Source of the DNA: Streptomyces sp. B3I8
GTDB taxonomy: Bacteria > Actinomycetota > Actinomycetes > Streptomycetales > Streptomycetaceae
NCBI RefSeq assembly: GCF_030816915.1
Contig: NZ_JAUSYN010000002.1
Span: 4,849,501-4,913,500 of the forward strand
Direction of reading: 5' to 3'
Length of the DNA stretch: 64,000 bases
The number at the start of each line of letters is the position of its first letter. Position 1 is the stretch's first letter. The notes below the pieces were generated by a model, which worked only from the letters and a program-made list of their open reading frames with translations, was not told the origin of the DNA and did no database searches. Below, one piece after another: positions 29,611-38,677 of the stretch. The translations under genes and the position numbers were made by a program.

Positions 29611-30273
29611 GTGCGCCTGTTGATCGTGGAGGACGAGAAGCGGCTCGCCCTGTCGCTCGCGAAGGGCCTGACCGCCGAGGGCTACGCCGTGGACGTCGTC
29701 CACGACGGACGCGAGGGCCTGCACCGGGCCGGCGAGGGGCCGTACGACCTGGTGATCCTCGACATCATGCTGCCCGGCCTGAACGGCTACCGGGTCTGCG
29801 CCGCCCTGCGCGCCGCCGGCCATGACGTGCCGATCCTCATGCTCACCGCGAAGGACGGCGAGTACGACGAGGCCGAGGGCCTGGACACCGGTGCCGACGA
29901 CTACCTCACCAAGCCGTTCTCCTACGTCGTCCTCGTCGCCCGGGTGAAGGCCCTGCTGCGCCGCCGCGCCCGCCCGGGCCCCTCACCCGTGCACGTCCGC
30001 GGCGGCCTCACCGTCGACACCGCGGCCCGCCGCGTGCTGTGTGACGGCGCCGACGTCGCCCTGACCGCCAAGGAGTTCGCCGTCCTGGAGCACCTGGTGC
30101 TGCACCCGGGAGAGGTCGTCTCCAAGGCCGACATCCTCGATCACGTCTGGGACTTCGCCTACGACGGCGACCCCAACATCGTCGAGGTGTACATCAGCGC
30201 CCTGCGCCGCAAGCTGGGCGCCGAGCGCATCCGCACCGTGCGGGGTGCCGGGTACCGGCTGGAGGCACGGTGA
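29611..30273 (+). CDS. OmpR-family response regulator
   Basis: A 220-aa response regulator. The receiver domain has the acidic pocket (VEDEK), phospho-acceptor Asp51 in DLVILDIMLPG and Lys101 in LTKPF. The C-terminal winged helix carries EFAVLEHLVLHPGEVVSKADILDHVWDFAYDGDPNIVEVYISALRRKLG, typical of OmpR/PhoB regulators. GTG 29611 starts MRLLIVEDEK. The stop overlaps the kinase start by 4 bp. It probably controls itself and the divergent PepSY gene. Confidence 0.93.
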   Translation: MRLLIVEDEKRLALSLAKGLTAEGYAVDVVHDGREGLHRAGEGPYDLVILDIMLPGLNGYRVCAALRAAGHDVPILMLTAKDGEYDEAEGLDTGADDYLTKPFSYVVLVARVKALLRRRARPGPSPVHVRGGLTVDTAARRVLCDGADVALTAKEFAVLEHLVLHPGEVVSKADILDHVWDFAYDGDPNIVEVYISALRRKLGAERIRTVRGAGYRLEAR

Positions 30274-31982
30274 CCCGGCGGCGGCCGTTCGGCTCCGTCC
30301 GGGCCCGGGCCACGCTCGCCGCGAGCTGCGTGGTGGCCGTCGCGCTGCTGGCCGCCGGGGCCGCGCTGGTGCTCTCGCTGCGCGCCAACCTCGTCGGTCA
30401 GGCGGACACCCAGGCCGAGTCCGCCGCCCGTCGGGTCGCCTCCCAGCTCGCCGCGGGCATCGCCTACGCCAGGCTCGACTGGCCGGACGAGGAGGACCAT
30501 CCGGTGGCGGTCGAGGACGAGCGGGGCCGGACGGTGGCGGCCGGTGAGGACCTGCGCGCCGTCGACGGCACCCCCGTGCACGTCGCACGTACGGCTCCCA
30601 CCGCCCCCACGTCCGCTCAGGCGCCCACCCCGAGCGCCGCCGGCACGGGGTCCGGCTCCGCAGGGTCCGCAGGGTCCTCCGGCAGGTCCGGCTCTTCCGG
30701 GAGCTCGGACGACGACGGCTCCGGCGACGACTCGGACGACCACGGCGGCGGCCGTACCGACGACCACGGCGGAGGCCGCTCCGACGACCACGGCGGCGGC
30801 CGCGACGACGACGGTTCCACCGGCCGCGACCAGGCCGACCAGGCCGACGGGAAGGACGAGACCGACGACGACCCCGCCGTCGGCGAGATCTCCGACGACG
30901 TCACGCACACCGTCGGCACCGCCACCGTCGACGACGGCACCCGCGACTACCGGTTCGCCGCGCTGGAGGTCACCACCCCCGGCGACGTCACCCTGACCGT
31001 CCGGGCCGGTGCCCCGCTCGACGCCGAGCGCGGCGCCGTGAACACCGCCCTGACGACGCTCTCGGTCGGGCTGCCCCTGCTGCTGCTCACCGTGGCGGGC
31101 GTGACCTGGCTGGTGACCCGGCGCGCGCTGCGCCCGGTGGAGGACATCCGCGTGGAGATGGCCGCGATCACCGCCTCCGAGGACCTGGCCCGCCGGGTCC
31201 CGGTGCCCGGCACCGGCGACGAGGTCGCCCGGCTGGCCCGTACGACCAACCGGACCCTCACCGCGCTGGAGGCGTCGGTGGAACGGCAGCGGCGGTTCGT
31301 CGCGGACGCCTCGCACGAGCTGCGCAGCCCGCTGGCCTCCCTGCGCACCCAACTGGAAGTGGGTGCCGCCCACCCCGCGCTCCTCGACGTGGACGGGGCC
31401 GTCGAGGACACCGTACGGCTGCAGCACCTCGCCGCCGATCTGCTGCTGCTCGCCCGGCTGGACGCGGGGGAGCGGCCGGGGGACGCGCGCGTCCCGCTGG
31501 ACACGCTGGCGCGGGAGGCGGCACGGGGCCGGAAGGGCGTCGTCGTCGAGGAGACTGAGGAGGCTGAGGGAGCGAGCGCGGCCGAGGGGGCCGAGGGGGT
31601 CGCGGTCGTCGGGTCCCGGGGGCAGCTGGCCCGGGTCCTGGCCAACCTGCTGGACAACGCCGCGCGGCACGCCCGGCAGCGGGTCACGGTGACGGTCCGC
31701 CGGGAGGGCGGGCACGCCGTCCTCTCGGTCGCGGACGACGGGCCCGGCATCCCCGCCGACCAGCGCGAGCGCGTCTTCGAGCGGTTCGTCCGACTGGACG
31801 ACGCCCGCGCGCGTGACGACGGCGGTACGGGGCTGGGGCTGGCCATCGCCAGGGACATCGCCCGCCGCCACGGCGGCACCCTGACGGCCACGGAGGCCCC
31901 CGGCGGCGGAGCCCTCCTCACCCTGCGTCTGCCGACGGCGGACCAGGGCCTCTCAGCACGGACGCGGGCCCACGGCCCCTGA
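30270..31982 (+). CDS. Membrane sensor histidine kinase with His/Asp-rich extracytoplasmic loop
   Basis: A 570-aa kinase partner of the preceding regulator (GTGA overlap). It has TM1 (~13-35), a large extracytoplasmic region, TM2 (~258-283), HAMP, HisKA with FVADASHELRSPLASLRTQLE (His near 350) and HATPase_c with NLLDNAARHA, DDGPGIP and GGTGLGLAIA. The extracytoplasmic region contains a Ser/Gly tract followed by three 24-bp direct repeats (30735-30803) encoding DDHGGGRx units, then an acidic stretch. This low-complexity insert is unusual for the family and resembles the His/Asp segment of the divergent PepSY protein. Confidence 0.92.
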   Translation: MTRRRPFGSVRARATLAASCVVAVALLAAGAALVLSLRANLVGQADTQAESAARRVASQLAAGIAYARLDWPDEEDHPVAVEDERGRTVAAGEDLRAVDGTPVHVARTAPTAPTSAQAPTPSAAGTGSGSAGSAGSSGRSGSSGSSDDDGSGDDSDDHGGGRTDDHGGGRSDDHGGGRDDDGSTGRDQADQADGKDETDDDPAVGEISDDVTHTVGTATVDDGTRDYRFAALEVTTPGDVTLTVRAGAPLDAERGAVNTALTTLSVGLPLLLLTVAGVTWLVTRRALRPVEDIRVEMAAITASEDLARRVPVPGTGDEVARLARTTNRTLTALEASVERQRRFVADASHELRSPLASLRTQLEVGAAHPALLDVDGAVEDTVRLQHLAADLLLLARLDAGERPGDARVPLDTLAREAARGRKGVVVEETEEAEGASAAEGAEGVAVVGSRGQLARVLANLLDNAARHARQRVTVTVRREGGHAVLSVADDGPGIPADQRERVFERFVRLDDARARDDGGTGLGLAIARDIARRHGGTLTATEAPGGGALLTLRLPTADQGLSARTRAHGP

Positions 31983-32006
31983 CGCTCCCGGGACCGCAGG
32001 GGAACA

Positions 32007-32483
32007 TCACGGTTTGCCGCGCTGCGTCCGCAGCCGCTCCGCCACCGGCCGCAACGACGTACGCAGATGCTCCAGATCCTCCTCCGACAGCAGATCGATG
32101 AAGTGCCGCCGCACGGAGGCGACATGGTGCGGCGCCACCTTCCGCATCATGTCCGTGCCGTGCTCGGTGAGCACGGCGAAGAGCCCGCGCCGGTCGGACT
32201 CGCAGTTCTCGCGCCGCACCAGGTCGGCGTTCTCCATGCGGGTGATCTGGTGCGAGAGCCGGCTCTTGGACTGCATGGTCGCGGCCGCCAGGTCGCTCAT
32301 CCGCATCCGGACGCCCTCCGACTCGGAGAGATTCACCAGGATCTCGTAGTCGTTCATTGTCAGGCCGAACGGCTGCAGGTCCTTCTCTAGCTGGTACGTC
32401 AACAGCCTGTTGACCTCCAGGTGGGTGCGCCAGGCGCACTGCTCCGCATCGGTCAGCCAGCGGGTGGCCGTCTCGGTCTCCAT
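32007..32483 (-). CDS. MarR-family transcriptional regulator
   Basis: A 158-aa winged-helix dimer. The MarR core is seen in LEKDLQPFGLTMNDYEILVNLSESEGVRMRMSDLAAATMQSKSRLSHQITRMENADLVRRENCESDRRGLFAVLTEHG: recognition helix, wing with DRRG, and dimerising ends. The ligand is unknown. A short inverted repeat 12 bp upstream of the start may be its operator. It is convergent with the kinase gene and is followed, in the same orientation upstream, by the AIM24 operon. Confidence 0.9.
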   Translation of the reverse strand: METETATRWLTDAEQCAWRTHLEVNRLLTYQLEKDLQPFGLTMNDYEILVNLSESEGVRMRMSDLAAATMQSKSRLSHQITRMENADLVRRENCESDRRGLFAVLTEHGTDMMRKVAPHHVASVRRHFIDLLSEEDLEHLRTSLRPVAERLRTQRGKP

Positions 32484-32494
32484 GGATGAAGTCT

Positions 32495-32505
32495 ACCTAA
32501 AAGGT
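32495..32505. promoter_or_regulatory. Candidate MarR operator ACCTaaaAGGT
   Basis: A short inverted repeat 12 bp upstream of the MarR start codon, in an A/T-richer patch than the surroundings. MarR proteins usually bind such sites over their own promoters. It is short, so the assignment is tentative. Confidence 0.35.
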
Positions 32506-32595
32506 TGAATGGCGAACTAGTGAGGGCGGTGACGTCGATGACGTGCGCCGATGGGTACGTGCACCCGTTCGACGTCACCCTCCGCAGACTACCGC

Positions 32596-33441
32596 TCACA
32601 GCCCGAAGCGACGCTGGAGGTCACCGAGCTGTCCGGGAAGACGCGATCCCCCGGCCCCCTGCCCCTGGCCCCCGGGTGCCCCGCCCCCGCCGGGCACGCC
32701 CGGTTCCGGCGGCACCGCCCCCGTGGCCTGCTCCGCCATCAGTGCCTCGGAGGACTGCAGCAGCACCGTGCCCGCCCCGACGAACTCGAACTGGTGCTCC
32801 TCGCCGGAGGCCCCGCCCAGGCCCGTCATCGCACGTAGACCGCCCATCACGCCCGTCAGATAGCCGTGGTCGTAGTGGTGGCAGGGGGAGGGGCAGTCGG
32901 CCCAGCCGACCAGGGCCTGCGGGTCCACCCGGATCGGCGGTTCCATGAACACCACCGGCCCGTTGGACGCCGCCACGAACTTCCCCGTACCGATGAGCGT
33001 CAGGAACCCCGGAACGATCGACTGCTTCAGCGCGAGAGTTGGCTGAAAAGCGAGAAGGTTGCCTGAGCGAATGGTCAGGTTGCCCTCCTCCAAGTCATAC
33101 GAATTCACGTCGAAGGCCCGGTCGGCGAGGAGCATCTTGCCCGAGCCCTCCGCCACCACCCAGTCGCTCGCGTGCAAAGGCGAATGGAACGACGTACGCA
33201 CCAGACGGTCCAGCCGGCCGTGCCCGATGCCGTTGAAGTCGATCGACCCGTAGTAGGCGATCATCTTCCCCTTCTGCAGGAACCACTGGCCGCCCTTGAG
33301 CTCCACGCAGAAGGTGTACGCGTTCACGTTGTCGTCGACCGGCAGCGTCAGGGGGTCGTGAACCGTCGGCCCGCCCGGCATCCCGGGACCGCCGACTCCG
33401 CCGGGCATCCCGCCCCCGCCGGCCATTCCGTAGCCGCTCAC
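32596..33441 (-). CDS. AIM24 family protein (third of three tandem paralogues)
   Basis: A 281-aa protein of the AIM24/TIGR00266-like beta-helix family. Gly/Met/Pro-rich ends (MSGYGMAGGGGMPGG... and GVPGGGGAPGGQGQG) flank the core, with AYTFCVELKGGQWFLQKGKMIAYYGSIDFNG and GTGKFVAASNGPVVFMEPPIRVDPQALVGWADCPSPCHHYDHGY. The GTG start overlaps the stop of the preceding paralogue by 4 bp. The bacterial function is unclear (the fungal relative affects mitochondrial inner-membrane organisation). The CPSPCHHYDH segment could bind metal. Confidence 0.85.
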   Translation of the reverse strand: MSGYGMAGGGGMPGGVGGPGMPGGPTVHDPLTLPVDDNVNAYTFCVELKGGQWFLQKGKMIAYYGSIDFNGIGHGRLDRLVRTSFHSPLHASDWVVAEGSGKMLLADRAFDVNSYDLEEGNLTIRSGNLLAFQPTLALKQSIVPGFLTLIGTGKFVAASNGPVVFMEPPIRVDPQALVGWADCPSPCHHYDHGYLTGVMGGLRAMTGLGGASGEEHQFEFVGAGTVLLQSSEALMAEQATGAVPPEPGVPGGGGAPGGQGQGAGGSRLPGQLGDLQRRFGL

Positions 33442-34088
33442 AGCTTCTCCTCCGAGGCCTGCACGTACACCGAGCCGTTGCCGCTCAGCTCCAGCTGGAA
33501 GGCCTCGCCCGAACCGCGGCCCACCATGTCCCGCCAGCCCAGCGCCGTCGACAGTCTGTTGCGTACGTCCCCGTGGTGGGCGACGTAGGCCTGCGGGTCC
33601 ACATGGACCGGGCGCTGCGGGGTGATCGGCACCTCGAACACTCCGCCGTGCGCCATCACCGCCACCGCGCCGTGCCCCTTCAGGCTGGTGGTGAACAGGC
33701 CCTGCCCGGTGACCTGCCCGCGCACCATGCCCATCACCCCGCCCTGCGAGCCGAGGAACACCGTGCCCTGCTGGAGCGAGCCGTCGAAGGCGAGCAACCG
33801 GTCCGCCTCCACGTACAGCGTGTCCCCGGCGAGCCGTATCACCTGCACGTGGTGGCCGCCGTGCCCGAACAGCACCGTGCCGCTGCCCTCCACCGTCATC
33901 AGCGGCGTCGCCTCGTTCGCCACCCGGCGGCCGATCATCGACATCAGCCCGCCCTGACCGCCCTGCATGTTGGGTGTGAAGGACACCTCCCCCTTGTACG
34001 CGAGCATCGCGCCGCGCTGGCTGAACAGCCGCTCCCCGGGAGCCACGGTCGCCTCGACCATCTTGGAGTTGATCTCACGGAACGCCAT
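33438..34088 (-). CDS. AIM24 family protein (second of three tandem paralogues)
   Basis: A 216-aa AIM24-domain protein (MAFREINSKMVEATVAPGERLFSQRGAMLAYKGEVSFTP...). Repeated short beta-strand motifs such as GDTLYVEADRLLAFDGSLQ and GHGAVAVMAHGGVFEVPITPQRPVHVDPQAYVAHHGDV are shared with the flanking paralogues. ATG 34088 lies 1 bp after the upstream stop, so translation is coupled. The function is unknown. Confidence 0.85.
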   Translation of the reverse strand: MAFREINSKMVEATVAPGERLFSQRGAMLAYKGEVSFTPNMQGGQGGLMSMIGRRVANEATPLMTVEGSGTVLFGHGGHHVQVIRLAGDTLYVEADRLLAFDGSLQQGTVFLGSQGGVMGMVRGQVTGQGLFTTSLKGHGAVAVMAHGGVFEVPITPQRPVHVDPQAYVAHHGDVRNRLSTALGWRDMVGRGSGEAFQLELSGNGSVYVQASEEKL

Positions 34089-34089
34089 C

Positions 34090-34728
34090 TCACACATCCC
34101 CCGCGATCGTGTTCCGCTCGCTCGGCTGCACGTACACCAGGCCGTCCCCCTCGAACCGGATCTGGAACGCCTCGCCACCGCCCTCGCCCATGAAAGTGCG
34201 GAACGTCACCCCCGACTGGAAGGACTGCCGGACGTTCCCCTGGTGCGCGATGTACGCCCCCGGGTCCACCGTCAGCGGGTACTGCGCGCTCACCCGCAGC
34301 ACCACCGCCGGACCGTCCGACAGCAGCGCCGCCTGTCCGTGCCCCTCCACCGTGGTGGTGAACAGGCCGTTGCCCTGCGAGGCGCCGCGCAGTCCCGTGA
34401 ACGTCGTACCCGTGCGCAGGCCGGCGTCCGTCACGAGCAGATTGCTCGACTCGACGTACAGCTTGTCCCCCTGGAGGGAGACGAGGTTTATCTCGGAGGC
34501 GCGGTCGGCGAACCAGCAGGTGCCGTGCCCGCGCGCCTCCATCACGGTCATCTGTTCGCCGGTGAGCCGCCGGGTCACCATCCCCCGCAGGCCCTCACCG
34601 CCGCCGCTGAGCTTCTTGAAGGCGATCTGCCCGTCGTACGCGACCATGGAGCCGTTCTTCGCCTTCACGGCGTCGCCGGTCATGTCGACGGCCAGCACCT
34701 TGCTGCCTTGGAGTCGGAAGGTTGCCAC
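34090..34728 (-). CDS. AIM24 family protein (first of three tandem paralogues)
   Basis: A 212-aa protein ([40 protein letters not shown]...) with the AIM24 signature [22 protein letters not shown]...[44 protein letters not shown]. It has no signal peptide. The GTG start at 34728 is the first gene of the three-gene operon. The tandem set probably forms a hetero-oligomer; this is inference. Confidence 0.85.
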   Translation of the reverse strand: MATFRLQGSKVLAVDMTGDAVKAKNGSMVAYDGQIAFKKLSGGGEGLRGMVTRRLTGEQMTVMEARGHGTCWFADRASEINLVSLQGDKLYVESSNLLVTDAGLRTGTTFTGLRGASQGNGLFTTTVEGHGQAALLSDGPAVVLRVSAQYPLTVDPGAYIAHQGNVRQSFQSGVTFRTFMGEGGGEAFQIRFEGDGLVYVQPSERNTIAGDV

Positions 34729-34947
34729 GTTGCGAAGGTAGCCGTGCCGAGGGTGGAGACAACACCACCCGTGGGTGGATCCCGACCCGGAACCCGCCCC
34801 TAGGGGACGCCCCGGTACCCCCTGAGGAAGGGCGCGACCCGGGCAGTGCCAGAATGGGGCCCACGCTTGTGCGTCCGTTCACAAGCCGTGGCGCGTCCGC
34901 GCCGTGCACGCCCGCCCCGTCATCCGACGTCTCCCACGAGGTGATCC

Positions 34948-35292
34948 GTGGACATCAAGACCGCCACCGCCCTGCGCCGACTCCGCCTGGTCTCCGCCCC
35001 CGAGGCCGTCTCCTTCCTGCTCCTTCTCGTCTGCTCCGTACTGAAGCGGACCACGGACTTCAACGCGGTGCCCGTGATGGGCGCGGTCCACGGAGTCCTC
35101 TTCATCCTCTACGTGATCTTCTGGGCCGACGCCTGGAACCGAGCCAAGTGGGGCCCCGGCACCGCCGCGCTCTACTTCGTCCTCTCCGTCCTGCCCACCG
35201 GCGGTTTCTTCGCCGAGCGCAAGCTGCGCCGCGAGGCCGAGGACGCCGTGATCGCCGCCCGTGCCCGCCGCGAAGGGGTGGTCGGCGCATGA
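34948..35292 (+). CDS. DUF3817 membrane protein (copy 1)
   Basis: A 114-aa protein with three hydrophobic segments ([55 protein letters not shown]) typical of DUF3817. The motif AVHGxxFxxYxxxxxD is visible. GTG 34948 is preceded by GAGG. Its stop overlaps the start of the thiamine-binding protein gene by 4 bp. The function is unknown. A second copy lies at 38678. Confidence 0.85.
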   Translation: MDIKTATALRRLRLVSAPEAVSFLLLLVCSVLKRTTDFNAVPVMGAVHGVLFILYVIFWADAWNRAKWGPGTAALYFVLSVLPTGGFFAERKLRREAEDAVIAARARREGVVGA

Positions 35293-35639
35293 TCGTCGCC
35301 TTCTCCGTGACGCCCCTGGGTGTCGGCGAGGACGTGGGCGAGTACGTCGCCGACGCCGTCCGCGTCGTCCGTGCCTCGGGGCTGCCGCACCGCACGGACG
35401 CCATGTTCACCTCGATCGAGGGCGAGTGGGACGAGGTCATGGACGTCGTCCGGCGCGCCGTGGCCGCGGTCGAGGCACGCGCGCCGCGCGTCTCCCTCGT
35501 CCTGAAGGCGGACATCCGCCCCGGCGTCACCGACGGCCTCACCAGCAAGGTCGCCACGGTCGAACGTCACCTCTCCGAGAACCCGGCGCCCTCCGGAGAC
35601 CCGGAACCTTCGGAGAACCCGGTGCCCTCCGGGGACTGA
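35289..35639 (+). CDS. MTH1187/YkoF-type thiamine-binding family protein with repetitive C-terminus
   Basis: A 116-aa protein whose first ~95 residues ([61 protein letters not shown]...) match the ferredoxin-like MTH1187/DUF77 family, some members of which bind thiamine or its pyrimidine part. The C-terminal 20 residues are two Ser/Glu/Pro repeats encoded by a 36-bp direct repeat. These last 73 bp overlap, tail to tail, the end of the ArsR gene on the other strand. ATGA overlap with DUF3817 indicates an operon. Confidence 0.83.
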   Translation: MIVAFSVTPLGVGEDVGEYVADAVRVVRASGLPHRTDAMFTSIEGEWDEVMDVVRRAVAAVEARAPRVSLVLKADIRPGVTDGLTSKVATVERHLSENPAPSGDPEPSENPVPSGD

Positions 35640-36631
35640 GCGAAGCCGCCCCCCGCCGCCAGCGCGATCCCGAGCGGTGTGCGCTCGTACAGCACCTGGT
35701 GGCCGTAGCGCCGCGACAGCAGCAGCCCGGCCTCGCGCAGCGTCGTCAGATGCGCCGAGACCGACGAGGGCGCGAGCCGCAGCCGGTGGGCGAGCGCGGT
35801 GGTGCTGGCCGGCTCGTCCAGCGCGGCGAGCACGGCCGCCCGGCCGCGCCCCAGCAGCCGTACCAGCGCCTCGGGCGTCCCCGCGGCCGGCTCCGCCCAC
35901 AACCCGCCGATGCCGCGCGCCGGATAGACGAGCGTCGGCTGCCACGGCGGCTCGAACGTGCTGACGACGTCCGGCCACACGAAGACGCTCGGCATCAGCA
36001 CCAGGCCCCGCCCGTCCAGCCGCCGCTCGTGCTCACCCCGGTACTCGACGGTCAGCGTCCCCGCATGCCAGCCGAACCGCCGGTTGATCTCCGGCAGCAG
36101 CCCCCCGAGCCCCACCTCGGCCAGCCGCCGCGAATGGAACGCCACGTCGGCCTCCAGCAGCGCCCGCAGCCGGGGCCAGTCCGGGGCGACGAGCGTGTAC
36201 CAGACCTCCTCCACGGCATCGGCCAGCTCCCGGATCATCCGGGCCGGGTCCGCCAGCCAGGCCCGGCCGCGCTCCGAGGCGAGCGCCCCCGGCGTGTCCG
36301 CCAGCGACCGCGCGGTCTCCTCGCGCGCCGCCTCGGGATCGGCCGCGCGCACCGCGGCGATCTCCTCCTCGAACCGGGCCGCGGGCCCGATCGGCGGCGG
36401 CGCCAGCCAGTCCGGGGTGTTCCCGAAGCGCGGCATCAGCAGCCACAGCGGCGTGAGGTCCAGCCGCGCCGCGGCCGGTGCGACCCGCCGCAGCCAGCGC
36501 GCGTGGTACCCGTGCCGCTCCGGCCGCTTCAGCGTCCGTACGACGTCCTGCGTCTCCCACAGGGGCGACAGGGCGAACCGGCAGGACAGGAAGTCCTCCT
36601 CGGCGAAGTGCAGCCGCGACGGCACGGACAC
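35567..36631 (-). CDS. ArsR-type winged-helix transcriptional regulator
   Basis: A 354-aa regulator with a large N-terminal domain of unknown ligand specificity and a C-terminal ArsR-like winged helix ([60 protein letters not shown]). The extreme C-terminus is a repetitive SPEGxGFSE tail encoded by DNA that also encodes the end of the thiamine-binding protein. It is divergent from an MFS transporter gene (64 bp between starts), the usual arrangement for a local repressor and its exporter. Confidence 0.87.
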   Translation of the reverse strand: MSVPSRLHFAEEDFLSCRFALSPLWETQDVVRTLKRPERHGYHARWLRRVAPAAARLDLTPLWLLMPRFGNTPDWLAPPPIGPAARFEEEIAAVRAADPEAAREETARSLADTPGALASERGRAWLADPARMIRELADAVEEVWYTLVAPDWPRLRALLEADVAFHSRRLAEVGLGGLLPEINRRFGWHAGTLTVEYRGEHERRLDGRGLVLMPSVFVWPDVVSTFEPPWQPTLVYPARGIGGLWAEPAAGTPEALVRLLGRGRAAVLAALDEPASTTALAHRLRLAPSSVSAHLTTLREAGLLLSRRYGHQVLYERTPLGIALAAGGGFAQSPEGTGFSEGSGSPEGAGFSER

Positions 36632-36695
36632 CTCCAGGATTCGGCGACAGCCGAAACTCTAGGTGCCGCGACGGGCGGGGCCCCACGCTGTTCCC

Positions 36696-38069
36696 ATGCC
36701 CGAGGACGAACATTCCCGACAACGACCGTTTCCGACGACGGCCACACCCGAGAACGACCGGCCGGGGACGGCCACGCCCGAGAACGCGCACCCCCCTGCG
36801 GATACGGCCCCGGGCGCGGGCCCCGGCGGCTACACCCGCGTCCTGCGCATCCCCGAGTACCGCGCGGTCTTCGTCGCCCACACACTCTCCCTCCTGGGCG
36901 TCGTCGTCAGCGAGATCGCCCTCTCCGTCCTCGTCTACGACCTCACCGGCTCGCCCCTGCTCAGCGCGCTGACCTTCGCACTCGGCTTCCTGCCGTACCT
37001 CGTCGGCGGCACCCTGTTCGCCGGGGTCGCCGACCGGTTCCCGGCCCGCCGCGTCCTGGTCGTCTGCGACCTGGTCTGCGCGGCCTGCGTGGCCGTCATG
37101 GCCGTCCCCGGCACCCGTATCGGCGTCCTGCTCGCCCTGCGCTGCGCGCTCGCGGTCGTCTCGCCCGTGTTCCAGGGCACCCGCATGGCGACCCTCACCG
37201 ACGTCCTCGGTGACGGCGACCTCTTCGTGCTCGGCCGCTCGCTGCTGCGGATCGTCTCCCAGACCGCCCTCCTGTCCGGCTACGGCTGCGGCGGGCTGCT
37301 GCTCACGGTGCTCACCCCGCGCCACGCACTGCTGATCACCGTCGCCACCTTCCTCTCCTCGGCGCTGCTGCTGCGGCTCGGCACCCGGCGCCGCCCGGCC
37401 CGCGCCGGCCGCGGCGGCGCCCCGGCCGACGGACCGCTCACCGGTGCCCGGCGGGTGCTCGCCGACCGCCGGACGCGTGTGCTGCTCCTGCTGTTCTGGG
37501 TGCCGCCGATGTTCTGTGTCGTCCCGGAGGCGCTGGCCGCCCCGTACGCCGACCGGATCGGCGCCGGGTCGACCGGGCTCGGGCTGCTGATGTGCGCGCT
37601 GCCCATCGGCACCATCGCCGGTGAGCTGTTCGCGGGGGCGCGGTTGCGCCCCGCCACCCGCGAGCGCGTCGCGCTGCCGCTGATCTGCTGCATGCTGCTG
37701 CCCTACCTCGGCTTCGCCCTCGCCCCCGGCCTCGGCTGGACGATGCTCCTGCTGGTGCTCACCGGCGCGGGGTCCGCGTACACGCTGGGCCTGGACCAGT
37801 GGTTCGTGGCCGCGGTGCCGAAGGAGCTGCGGGGCCGCGCGATGACGCTCAACACGGCCGGGCTCATGACCGTGCAGGGCATCGGGATGGCGCTGGCGGG
37901 CGTCGTCGCGCAGTTCGCGGGAGTGCCCGCCACGGTGGCAGGCGCGGGGGCGATCGGCACGCTGACCTGCGTACTGCTGGCGGCCGCGGCCCGACGCGGA
38001 GCCGGCCCGGCCGATGCCTACCGAAAGAATGAGCGACCGAACCGCGAGACGGGGCTGACCAGCATGTGA
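36696..38069 (+). CDS. Major facilitator superfamily transporter
   Basis: A 457-aa MFS protein with a ~45-residue Pro/Thr-rich N-terminal tail, then twelve predicted helices. MFS features include the loop LVGGTLFAGVADRFPARRVLVVCD between TM2 and TM3 and LGLDQWFVAAVPKELRGRAMTLNTAG. It is probably a drug or metabolite exporter. ATG 36696 has no clear ribosome site and may be leaderless; an in-frame start 33 bp upstream exists. It is divergent from the ArsR regulator, and a MarR gene follows after 22 bp. Confidence 0.87.
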   Translation: MPEDEHSRQRPFPTTATPENDRPGTATPENAHPPADTAPGAGPGGYTRVLRIPEYRAVFVAHTLSLLGVVVSEIALSVLVYDLTGSPLLSALTFALGFLPYLVGGTLFAGVADRFPARRVLVVCDLVCAACVAVMAVPGTRIGVLLALRCALAVVSPVFQGTRMATLTDVLGDGDLFVLGRSLLRIVSQTALLSGYGCGGLLLTVLTPRHALLITVATFLSSALLLRLGTRRRPARAGRGGAPADGPLTGARRVLADRRTRVLLLLFWVPPMFCVVPEALAAPYADRIGAGSTGLGLLMCALPIGTIAGELFAGARLRPATRERVALPLICCMLLPYLGFALAPGLGWTMLLLVLTGAGSAYTLGLDQWFVAAVPKELRGRAMTLNTAGLMTVQGIGMALAGVVAQFAGVPATVAGAGAIGTLTCVLLAAAARRGAGPADAYRKNERPNRETGLTSM

Positions 38070-38091
38070 CCGGCCGGTAAGGTCTCATGCC

Positions 38092-38601
38092 GTGCCAAAG
38101 CCCCTCGGTCTCTCCTTCGACCCCATCGCGCGCGCCGACGAACACTGGAAGCAGCGGTGGGGCAGCGTGCCCTCCATGGCGGCGATCACCTCGATCATGC
38201 GGGCCCAGCAGATCCTGCTCGCCGAGGTCGACGCGGTCGTCAAACCGTACGGACTGACGTTCGCGCGGTACGAGGCGCTGGTGCTGCTCACGTTCTCCAA
38301 GTCGGGAGAACTGCCGATGTCCAAGATCGGCGAGCGGCTCATGGTGCATCCGACCTCCGTCACCAACACCGTCGACCGGCTGGTGACGTCGGGCCTGGTC
38401 GCCAAGCGCCCCAACCCCAACGACGGCCGCGGCACCCTCGCCTCCATCACCGACAAGGGCCGCGAGGTGTGCGACGCCGCCACCCGCGAGCTGATGGCGA
38501 TGGACTTCGGGCTGGGCGCGTACGACGCGGAGGAGTGCCAGGAGATCTTCGCGATGCTGCGGCCGCTGCGGGTGGCGGCGCACGACTTCGAGGACGAGTG
38601 A
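38092..38601 (+). CDS. MarR-family transcriptional regulator
   Basis: A 169-aa MarR protein. DNA-binding core: TFARYEALVLLTFSKSGELPMSKIGERLMVHPTSVTNTVDRLVTSGLVAKRPNPNDGRGTLASITDKGREV, with recognition helix and wing (DGRG). It starts at GTG 38092, 22 bp after the MFS gene in the same direction, so it may be co-transcribed and regulate it. The ligand is unknown. Confidence 0.9.
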   Translation: MPKPLGLSFDPIARADEHWKQRWGSVPSMAAITSIMRAQQILLAEVDAVVKPYGLTFARYEALVLLTFSKSGELPMSKIGERLMVHPTSVTNTVDRLVTSGLVAKRPNPNDGRGTLASITDKGREVCDAATRELMAMDFGLGAYDAEECQEIFAMLRPLRVAAHDFEDE

Positions 38602-38677
38602 CCGGACCCCCGAGGGGTGTCGTACGCCACCGGGGGCGCCCGAAGATCGGCCCCCGGCGGTCGTTACGCTCGTACGC

